Below, one piece after another: positions 55,938 to 64,000 of a DNA stretch of 64,000 nucleotides. A program made the position numbers and the translations under genes. The DNA comes from Panagrolaimus kolymaensis. Taxonomy: Eukaryota; Nematoda; Chromadorea; Rhabditida; Panagrolaimidae. The stretch spans positions 992,001-1,056,000 of the forward strand of contig JAJQJQ010000047.1 of assembly GCA_028622995.1 (NCBI GenBank). Direction: 5' to 3'. Each line of letters opens with the position of its first letter. The stretch's first letter is position 1. A model generated the notes under the pieces. It was given only the letters and a program-made list of their open reading frames with translations, made no database searches and was not told where the DNA came from.

Positions 55938-58854
55938 ATGTTGTTGTCTTTGATCATGCTATTTTTTCATTTTGTACACTTTAATCCTTGCTTCATGTTT
56001 CCTATAAAAGTAAATTTTCAATCTGATCAAAGTCATTGGTATGTAAAAAAATATGATGGAAATGGGTTTAATAATGGTCCGTTCGAATGGGTTAATGAGG
56101 TAAAAAAGAATATTGTTACTAAACTTGGTCAAAATTCACTTATAAACGACAAAGATAATATTTCGATTCCATTGAATTGTAAGTCAAGAAAATTTTTAAC
56201 CAGGAAGTTTCTTTTTTGTCGCATAAATTTTATAAAGCTATTATTGGAAAAAAAATTTCAGATATGCATTCCAATCAACTTCAAGACCTTTGGTATAAAA
56301 CGTTTGGGAATGAATCAAATTCTGATTTTGCGTCACAAAATGTTACTTTTGAGTAAGATTTTTTTGAATGAATTATCATCCATGTATCAAAAGTGGTTTT
56401 ATAAAACATGATTTTTAGGTTGCAATCAGAGCTGTCTATTCTCTATTTTTCGATGAAGTCGCGCAATGTTTTTGTGAGTCATTCCAAAAAAAAAAGATTC
56501 TCAAAAACATCGCGCGACTTCCGCACAAAAAATAGAAATGTGACAGCCCTGGTCCCTGTGATTTTTCAAAACCATTATAAATCGACAAATGAATAATTTT
56601 TAGATTTAGTGGCCAAACTGGAGCAATAAGCATCCTTTACTCGGCTGTGATTTTTAAAGAAGGCGGCTATTTGAATCCAATTTATTGGAAATATGAAACA
56701 GACATATTTTTTTTATTGCCAAGTAAAGAAGCCTATTTGGTTGATAAACCTCCACCTGTCGAGTATTTTATGGAAATATCATCAGATATTAATATGGTAC
56801 GTTATAAATTTTATATTGAGCTTTTTACACGGTTTGTATTATAGGACTTTTTACAACCCATCCCAGCATGGATAAATGCCAATGAATCTTCCATTTTGTC
56901 AATTAAAAGTAAACCTGCTGGTAGCATTTCACTAGAATTTAATGAAACAAAAAATATGATAAATGTCATTTTTGTCACTCATGGTATTGGACATCATGAA
57001 AATGATATTGGTGTTGTAGAAAATGCTGCTAAGTTAGTTTTTAGAAATTAATATTTTTCATTAAAAATTATTTTCAGCATCCAAGTTAAATTTCAAAACT
57101 TTAATAAAAAATTTCATCCTGAACATGACCCAACAGTATTTATTCCGATTTCTTGGCGGCATGATTTGATTCTGGATAATGATCTTATTGATGCTTCAAG
57201 GGTAGCTAACATCCCTTTTTCTGAGATATTCGACCCTTTCAACGACGTGTTTTATTATAAATCCGAAAATGTTAGACGAAAGGTTTGTAAATAAGAGAAA
57301 AAATTCTACAAAAAATTAAAATATTTTTAGATTCAAAATAATTTGATTAAAAAAATGAACAAAAAATACGAAAAATTTCAAGAACAAAACCTCCAAGTTA
57401 AAATAAAAACTTCTATTTTGGCTCATTCGTTGGGTACTTGTGTTTCTTTTGATGTGTTAAATGATAGAGCAAATGAGCTTAAATTTGAGGTAATTTTAGA
57501 TAGCTTTTTAAACATAAATATTTTATTTCTAGGTTCGAAATTTGTTCATGATCGGTTCCCCTTTGGGGTATATGCTTTTAACAAAAAATATTACATCTGA
57601 ATCATTGAAAACAAATCCCTGGATAAAAAATGGCAGGATTTTCAACATTTTTAATTCTTATGATCCCATAGCTTATCGACTTGAACCAATATTGAACCCC
57701 GATTATCAATATGTTAAGCCTGTAAAAATATCGTTGGAAAAAAAATTTAAAAAGAATTACGGAAACGAATTAAAAATAAAGTAAGAATGATCTAAAATAA
57801 CTTTAACAAAAATTTATATATTTTTAGCGAAAATGAAGAAAATATTGTTGACGCCTTTTATCAAGATTTGACAAGAATGGAAAAACTTACTACAAATCAT
57901 AGCTCCCTTTTAAAACATTTATATAGTCACATAAATAATGGTACTTATGGTGGCAGCTTTGTTACTAATTATTTGATTAAACTCATTTGGAAAATATTTA
58001 GAAGAAGTGGAAATTTGAAAGAAAAAAAGGACATTCCTTTGGATAAGCAAATTAAACATAGAATTGATTTTGATATTGCACCTTTTAATTCTATGGATGT
58101 AAGTAATCAATATTATGAAAACATACAAACAACTTTGAATGTTGGCAGTGAAATAGTAAATGGTCATACATCTTATTGGAACAGTGATGAACTTGCAGCA
58201 TTTATGATTAAAAAAATCTATGATATCCCATCAACACCTGCTGTAAAATCAATTCCACCAATTAGTAATGAAGCATCAAGCTTAATTGAAAAAATATCCA
58301 CATATTTTGACGCTATTTATGAATGGGTTTTCGACAAACAAATGTGGATTAACTTTTTAAAAGGACTTACATCATTTTTATTTAGTTACATTACACTGTA
58401 TATGAAAATTCGATTTGAAAAAGAAGAAGAACGTAGGTTTTATATGTATTTGGGAGCAAAATCAGTTCTACATAAAATATTCCCTGGATGGTTGCATTTT
58501 AAATTTTGTGATTTAATTACTTTAGTTTGTACTTCATTAAGTTATTCCATTATACTTATACATTTCCCCAATGTTTTTACTTTTTGGGAAAATTATTTCA
58601 ATATCTCATATTTTATACTTCATATTATTGGATATTTAGTCATTTTTATTTTTCCATTGCTCCTGTTTTTAAATAATTTTAATGGGGTAGGCTTACATAA
58701 ATTCAATGTTAGAATAACAATCCTTACCTTTTTATTAGCTGCTCTTATTTTTATTGGAGAATGTGGTGTAATTTTTTTAGTGAACTTTTTTACTAGGTCA
58801 TGTAAAATTTTTGAAGGCGATTACTGTGTTGAGTATATAATGAATATTAAATAA
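55938..58854 (+). CDS. DDHD/PA-PLA1-like protein with C-terminal membrane domain
   Basis: Homologue of intracellular phosphatidic-acid phospholipase A1 proteins (DDHD1/DDHD2/SEC23IP), here 783 residues from eight exons (55938-56178, 56262-56352, 56604-56796, 56845-57032, 57078-57282, 57331-57489, 57533-57780, 57828-58854). A hydrophobic N-terminus (MLLSLIMLFFHFVHF) looks like a signal peptide. The lipase part has FVTHGIGHHEND, FIPISWRHDL, the nucleophile elbow AHSLG (usually GHSLG; Ser retained) and GSPLGYMLL. The DDHD part has NSYDPIAYRLEP and RIDFDIAPFNSMD, then GHTSYWNSDELAAFMI with the conserved His. After this come about 200 residues with four hydrophobic helices (TSFLFSYITLY, LVCTSLSYSIILI, HIIGYLVIFIFPLLLFL, LTFLLAALIFIGECGVIFLV). 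Typical family members are soluble, so this topology is unusual. An intron at 56353-56603 contains a long hairpin. Confidence 0.82.
56429..56551. repeat. Intronic ~55-bp inverted repeat (hairpin)
   Basis: Within the second intron of the DDHD-like gene, arm 1 (56429-56480) contains GCTGTC, CTATTTTT, GAAGTCGCGC and ATGTTTTTG. Arm 2 (56496-56551) carries their reverse complements CAAAAACAT, GCGCGACTTC, AAAAATAG and GACAGC. The loop is an A run. The arms match imperfectly over about 50 bases, with a GC-rich centre. Compatible with a MITE or a structured RNA. Confidence 0.75.
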
Positions 58855-59272
58855 AACGATTAAGAGATATCAAAAAATTTAAATGTATATTTTTAAGGAC
58901 TTTTATTATTGTGCAATAATTTCTTAATTTGCTAAATAAAATTTCTTGCTTTTCTACTATTTCAATTTTCTCATTCATAATTATGTTAATCTTTTTTTAC
59001 TATGTTTTCTTATAAATGAAAAATGAAAAGGAAAAAATTCTATGCAGAACAATGTCTCACTTTTAAGAATAAAAATATGTTATTTCTTTTAAAACTATGA
59101 TATAAAATAAATATTTATGCAAATAATAAATCTTTGCTCAAAATGGGATTAACAATAAAATTAATAATCAATAATGGTTTTTGATGTTGGATTGGCCATT
59201 GTTTCAATTTGGAATTCATATTTGTTTCAAATGCATTTTATGTTGCTCGATCAATTATACCAATAAATGTTT
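58855..59272. other. Intergenic
   Basis: About 420 bp of AT-rich DNA, no gene seen. Confidence 0.5.
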
Positions 59273-59525
59273 TTAAAAATTAGCATTTAATTTGAAAATT
59301 TCATAAAATAAATTTGCATCAAATGATCCATTAAAAATTTGAAGTTTTAACCATTTAACTTTATTATTGCTCGATGGAATCATATGTTGTTGTCCGGTGA
59401 TGGGTTGTTGAACTTTCGCACTAAAAAAAAGATTCTCTTTTGCTTATTAATTTAAATCAGAAAAATACCATATAGATTTTGCATTTGGAAGATGCATTAA
59501 TAAATTTTGAAGAGTGAAAACCCTG
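59273..59525 (-). pseudogene. Fragment of an F-box/LRR-type coding sequence
   Basis: Reading the minus strand from the acceptor-like TTTTACAG near 59524, an exon encodes VFTLQNLLMHLPNAKSI. A short intron follows (donor GTATTTTT, acceptor TTTTTTTAG), then CAKVQQPITGQQHMIP and VKWLKLQIFNGSFDANLFYE to a stop at 59273. The style (Leu-rich, LPNAKSI, WLKLQIF) is that of nematode F-box or leucine-rich-repeat proteins. No start exon or F-box is attached, and the neighbouring F-box/LRR gene ends with its own stop at 59723. It could be a decayed paralogue or the 3' end of a gene whose 5' exons were missed. Confidence 0.4.
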
Positions 59526-59722
59526 TAAAATATCAGAGAAGCTATAAAATATTTTTTGGCGAAATAGTAAATCATTAATCAAATGAGTTATATTAAATAA
59601 ACTTGGCATCATAATTTTTTTTAAAACATTATTTTCGCTAACTTTTAATTATAATTTGAATGGACCCAGATATTTTCCAAATAATTTTAATTACAACAAA
59701 AAAAAAACAGAGGAAAAGCGAA

Positions 59723-61312
59723 TTATTTGTAATATTGTTTGTAAACATTGGTGTAATCAAAGAATGTTTCGCCACATCCCATTTTGCATGAATGTATTTT
59801 ATACATTTTATTTTCTGGAAGTTCCTTGTCTCCTTTTTTAACAACTACGTTAAGTACATTTGAACGATTCAAAAATTTGGGAGAACGAAGAACTTCGCCA
59901 ATATTGTTTGATCCATTTGTTTCATAAATTTCGAGATGGGTTAATGACTAAAAATAATTTTATATTATTAATAAAAAAAGAAGATGAAAATCCGCTTGAC
60001 TTACATGACAATCTTGAATAAGGGAATCAAGAAGATGTTGAGGCATTTTGCGACAATGGTTTATAGCTAAATACTGAAAGAAAAAATGATGCGAATTATT
60101 TTAAATCACGAAGTAATAAAGTTTACCTGAAGTTTTATATTTTGAACAAATTCGGGGATATAATACCCATCATCCCGTACACATAAATTCAAATATTTCA
60201 ATTGTTTGCATTTCTCAAGAATTGTCATTTCGATACTTTCATATCCTTCTAAAAGATCTAAAGTTAAAGCTTTCAACTTAGGACAACTTGATAAAGTTTG
60301 AAGAGCTTCATTTGTAACATATTCATTTTCATTTATATTAAGCATTTCTAATTCCATCAAATTTGAAAAATCCATTAACGGAAAATCATCCACATCTTCA
60401 TCATTATAAGCGTACGCAACTTCAAGGAATCTCAATTTTTTGAGTTTCCTTAAACGAGCATTAAAATTTATGTCAGGAAAATAATTGCCAATAATTAATG
60501 TTTCAAGATCCTTTGCTCGATTTACCATAATGTCCATAGTTGTTGCATTTATATCGAAACATGATGCAAGATTAAGATAGCGAAGTCCAAATGGAATATA
60601 CTCTAAACATCCATTATCAAAATTATTATAACTAATATTGAGATATCTAAGTCTTTCACATCGATCAAACAAAAATTTAAGCCCTTTTGCATTATCGATT
60701 TTTTCATGATCCCGGAAACATTCTTCCATAGAAAATTCTTCTAATAATGGACAATATTCAGCTATAGTATATAAACATTCAACCTCCAAAATAAAAAGAC
60801 TTATATCAAGCTGAAGGAGTTGCGGGGCTAATTTAAAAAAGGCACATATTTCATTTGTAACTTCTTCATGATAAATTGAAAGATCAATGCTATGGATATT
60901 TGCTTTAGTCAAAATTGTTTCAATCTGAAATATTTCGTTTTTAAAGATTTTTTATAGAAAAAAACTTACGCTTTTGTTATTAATTTTATGGAGCTTAAAA
61001 TTTTTATCTTCACGCTCGCATTGTGACTCAAAAATAGAGATTTCTGGATAATTTGTAAATTTGATAATTGCTTTGTGATCTAACGTTTGAATTTTTGGGA
61101 ACGAAATTTCTTTTACAACTTTATTAATTCTTTTATTAACGAGTTCCAAATTGAACAAATCATCAAAGGACACGTAATCAAATATTTTATCCTGAAATAC
61201 GTTTTTAAATATTTTCTTGATGAAAAAAAAGAAAGATTAGAAAACTTACAATTATTTCATTTGGAAGATCTGTAAAAGATACAATTGGTTTATCTGCTTT
61301 TTGATTATTCAT
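59723..61312 (-). CDS. F-box protein with leucine-rich repeats
   Basis: Probable substrate adaptor of an SCF ubiquitin ligase, 458 residues from five exons (61312-61250, 61191-60970, 60924-60127, 60073-60005, 59947-59723), all in phase. The N-terminal F-box is readable across the first intron: FTDLPNEII then DKIFDYVSFDDLFNLELVNKR, with the LP and LV residues in the usual places. The middle is built of about ten Leu-rich repeats of FBXL type (LLQLDISLF, LLEEFSMEEC, LRYLNISYN, LRYLNLASC, LKALTLDLL, LKYLNLCV). The last exons contain MPQHLLDSLIQDCH and an acidic/basic tail. Such genes are expanded and fast-evolving in nematodes; the target is unknown. Confidence 0.82.
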
Positions 61313-61439
61313 TGGTTTCTAAAATGCAAAAAACGCTAAACTTTAAAGTGATTTAATAAATACAAAATTTTTTTGAAATTTTTGGAGAAATATTTGATCG
61401 AAAGCATGAGAATATGGAATAATTCATTTAACAAGAACA

Positions 61440-62210
61440 TTGGGGCCTTACCTGCGGTAAGTCCCTCAAACTAAACAAATAATCACACAAAGAAAATTTA
61501 CGAAACCGTTACATTTTTACAATCACAACGTGGACATTGGGTTCTTTTAGGTAGTTTTTTAGTACCCTAAAGAGTGCACAATGTACCAGTTTTTAGGAAT
61601 TAAAATTAAAAAATAACGAGAGGAGTACATTGTTTTTCAAATAAAAAATGCAGTGCTTAAATACCCATGTGTGTCTACAACAATACAATACAATTAAATT
61701 AAACAACAGGTTCCTCGCGTTCACATTATATTTTCATGTTAAATTTTGGAGCCCTGCCTAACGGCAGACCTCCTAAATTTACAAAACAAATCATCTCCAA
61801 TAATTAATGGGTTTTTCGGTCCATGCATTTCCATATCTATCATATTCAGCTACATCTTAACCCCTTCGAGGTCCATTACATACGCCAAATTACCTATGGG
61901 CCCTTCGAGCCGCAAAACCCAATTCGACCCAAAAACCGCCAAATAACAACCCAAACACCATCAAATATTAACTCAAAGACAACAAAAAACCATTAAATAC
62001 CCACCAAACTATCCACCCAAACATCATCAAGCATCCGCATAGTATATATTTTATTACAATAACAATAAACAACAGGGCCCTTTGGTTAAACATTCCATTT
62101 TCATGGTTAATTTTGGGGCCCTGCCTTCGGCAGACCCTCAAAATTTACGATATAAATCGTCTCAAATTATCAACGGTTTCTTCGGGCCACGCATTCCATA
62201 CATCATTAAA
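61440..62210 (+). repeat. Three tandem copies of a hairpin-bearing repeat
   Basis: The element TTGGGGCC(C)T-GCC-(loop)-GGCAGACC-CTCAAA occurs at about 61440, 61745 and 62098. Each has the self-complementary core (ACCTGCGGT, GCCTAACGGC or CTGCCTTCGGCAG). Copies 2 and 3 also share upstream ACAACAGG and TTTTCATG(G)TTAA(A/T)TTTTGG, and downstream words such as AAATTTACxAxAxAAATC and TTTTTCGGxCCATGCATT. The spacing is about 305 and 353 bp, so this is a short tandem array of an older repeat. Confidence 0.7.
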
Positions 62211-62218
62211 TATCAACC

Positions 62219-62465
62219 CGAAAACAACATCAAACATCCCACCAAAAACCATCTTACATCTCACCAAAAACAACTAAACATTCACCCAAAAACAACTAAA
62301 CATTCACCCAAAAATAATCTTACATCTCACCAAAAACAACTAAACATTCACCCAAAAACCATCTTACATCTCACCAAAAACAACTAAACATTCGCCCAAA
62401 CACAACTAAATGTCCACCCAAAAGCCACCCAAAAGTCATCCAAAAGCCACCAAATATCCACCCAA
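62219..62465 (+). repeat. C/A-rich minisatellite
   Basis: Imperfect tandem repeats of about 20-30 bp built from CACCAAAAACAACTAAACATT and CACCCAAAAACAACT words. Unit lengths vary and no spacer-like unique sequences are present. Confidence 0.85.
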
Positions 62466-63229
62466 AAACAACTATGCAGACAGTCAGAGAAAAACACTTT
62501 TGACTTCCAAAAAAAACACAAAGGGAAACTTTCGTGTCGAGAAAATTTTCAAAAAATGCAAATTTAAACTGGTCAAAACATAGGGATCCTTGACTCTCCG
62601 AAACGTGAGACTAACATATTCGGAATCAGCGTAAAAAACTGATCTAGGCTATCGGGACAAAACAAAAAAAAAGCAGAAACGACATACAGACAAACAAACA
62701 GACAGAAACGACACTCCAAATTAAAAAGGAGGATAATTAAAACCCAAATTTGGCAACAAGAAAAAAAATTAAAGAATTAAAAAAATAAATAAATAAAAAT
62801 TCCGAATTTCACCAATGAGAAATTGTAAACAATAAAAGTTTAGTCAGTTTTGGTTGTTATTGTTGTTTATGTTTTTTATTTTCTGGCCTTTCTTAGCGTG
62901 AAAAAGCCCCCTTTCTTTGACATAACACCTTTTTTTCAAAAACAGATACGTAAACTTTTAAAACTAGGCTTTAAACAACTTATATTCAAATATTTATTTT
63001 ATAACAAAAAAACATACAAACATAACTAATTTTAAGTTCCCATGGAATATATTCACTTTTAGAAGTATAAAAGCAAATCAACTTGAATCAAATCTCTTCG
63101 GTCTTCTAAAATTATTGTCTGAGCCGCTTCGTGTTGTTTTACAAAGTAATAAGTGTACTAATATTGCCAAATTATTTTATGATCATTGTGTCACAGATAT
63201 GTTTTGGGCAAAAGTGATGTTAATATAAT

Positions 63230-63763
63230 TTATAGTGATTTTGTTATATATTTTGGTGGTACATGGGATGTCAGCCATACTCCATTAGAACTAACTCTAA
63301 ATTCCAAGCCATCAGCAAACATGGCACCAGAATTTACAATCAATACCACTGATTTTCCTCTTCTTGATCCAACATTTTTTGCAGTTTCAATCGACGAAGA
63401 TAAATGAACTTCAAGTCGCGACATTGGACGTAAACCATCCTTCAAAATATCATTCATAAATCTTTCAACCGTTCCATGATACAAAATTTCTGGCGGCTTT
63501 GAAACTGGTAAACTTAAATCAATTTTAACACTATGACCTTGATTTGCACGAATTTTTGTATGACTTTCATCGAAGGAAAATCGTTGTTTATCATTGCTTG
63601 AAACACATTCATCTAATTCAGTTCTTGTGATTTGAAGCTTTGCGAGTAAAGTATCAACATCTGCCCATCCATAGCTATCAAGTATCAAACCAATTTTTTC
63701 TGGAGCATGACGCAAATGATACGAAAGTTTATGAGAAATTTTAATCAATCGTTTATCACTCAT
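63230..63763 (-). CDS. trpt-1: tRNA 2'-phosphotransferase (Tpt1/KptA family)
   Basis: NAD-dependent enzyme that removes the splice-junction 2'-phosphate from ligated tRNA. A single exon gives 177 residues, about the length of the minimal family core. The winged-helix half has SHKLSYHLRHAPE, GLILDSYGWADVDTLL and a polar linker. The ART-like half starts IRANQGHSVKID, followed by YHGTVERFMNDIL, GLRPMSRLEVHLS and GRRGKSVVLIVNSGAM-like strands (here SRRGKSVV). The four catalytic Arg/His/Arg/Arg positions appear present (LRH, RANQGHS, MSR). The start at 63763 is preferred over an in-frame TTG because TTTGTTTCAG ends 9 bp upstream, a probable trans-splice site. The gene agrees with the presence in this window of an intron-containing tRNA. 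Confidence 0.93.
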   Translation of the reverse strand: MSDKRLIKISHKLSYHLRHAPEKIGLILDSYGWADVDTLLAKLQITRTELDECVSSNDKQRFSFDESHTKIRANQGHSVKIDLSLPVSKPPEILYHGTVERFMNDILKDGLRPMSRLEVHLSSSIETAKNVGSRRGKSVVLIVNSGAMFADGLEFRVSSNGVWLTSHVPPKYITKSL

Positions 63764-64000
63764 ATTTTGCTTCTGAAACAAATAATAAGTTTTAGTTATA
63801 ATTAAATATTTAGATGGATTTCATTAAAAGCTGAAAATAAACACAATGAAAAATCTGGACACTTATATTCTTTTTTCTGATATTAAAAATTGTAGAAACA
63901 GATTTTTCGATCATCTACGATATAAATATAATAACAAAAAAAAATTAAAAGTAGCTATTATTAGTAAATGAAAAGTGTCAAAATATTGCATCATTTAAAT
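63764..64000. other. Right edge, upstream of the phosphotransferase gene
   Basis: AT-rich; no exon seen before the window ends. Confidence 0.4.

Larger units (their letters stand above)
61313..63229. other. Repeat-rich intergenic region
   Basis: About 1.9 kb without genes. It holds three diverged copies of a ~300-340 bp unit with a conserved small hairpin (near 61441, 61746 and 62099) and then a C/A-rich minisatellite (62219-62465). The open frames at 61746-61946 and 62082-62387 lie inside these repeats and are not called. Confidence 0.6.

Noticed and set aside
59638..59844. Open frame overlapping the last F-box/LRR exon
   Set aside because: Out-of-frame shadow of the F-box/LRR gene's final exon.
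62219..62465. CRISPR-like regular array
   Set aside because: Eukaryotic setting; the units are contiguous imperfect minisatellite repeats with no unique spacers.

Overview
This window is a piece of nematode nuclear genome. It is very AT-rich, with long A and T runs between genes. Coding regions are cut by short introns (mostly 33-70 bp) with GTAAG/GTTAG donors and TTTTAG/TTTCAG acceptors. Several start codons sit within 0-12 bases of a 3' splice acceptor, as expected for spliced-leader trans-splicing. The gene content agrees: an Srx-type chemoreceptor, a P-glycoprotein, astacin-like proteins, nematode-style Ser/Thr-rich surface proteins and an F-box/LRR protein. No species is claimed. All gene models were built by eye from splice sites, phase and family resemblance; none was checked by a database search.

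Layout. 0-9.9 kb: a p38-like MAP kinase (minus, runs off the left edge), a two-TM membrane protein (minus), the mitochondrial Rieske protein (plus), a synaptophysin-family protein (plus) and an SPSB3-like SPRY/SOCS protein (minus). 9.9-13 kb shows no gene. 13-16.3 kb: a queuosine-salvage enzyme (QNG1 family) lies just downstream of an NCOA4/ARA70-like protein on the same strand, 281 bp apart, possibly an operon. 16.3-17.9 kb holds two GC-rich inverted repeats. 17.9-22.5 kb: a mucin/EGF secreted protein, a single-TM protein and the first astacin-like protein. 22.6-26.2 kb: a peroxisomal ABCD1/2 half-transporter.

27.9-31.2 kb: a degenerate Hsp70-like gene whose domains appear out of order, next to a second astacin-like protein. 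31.2-35 kb is low-complexity DNA. 35-40.2 kb: a small Cys-rich TM protein, an alpha-carbonic anhydrase and a small TM protein. 41.8-47.3 kb: a full P-glycoprotein with an antisense intron-containing tRNA-Ile(UAU) inside one of its introns. 48-61.3 kb is an accessory-looking stretch: a small GPI-type mucin, an Srx receptor, a second GPI-type surface protein, a DDHD-phospholipase-like protein with an unusual multipass tail, an F-box/LRR protein and a fragment next to it. 61.4-62.5 kb is a tandem-repeat block. The right end has a tRNA 2'-phosphotransferase.

The housekeeping genes (Rieske, ABCD1/2, carbonic anhydrase, QNG1, TRPT1) look intact. The most interesting material is in the fast-evolving families: two astacin paralogues with all zinc ligands replaced, one apparently carrying a frameshift offset by a new splice acceptor; the rearranged Hsp70-like gene; the DDHD-membrane fusion; and an NCOA4 homologue in a nematode.
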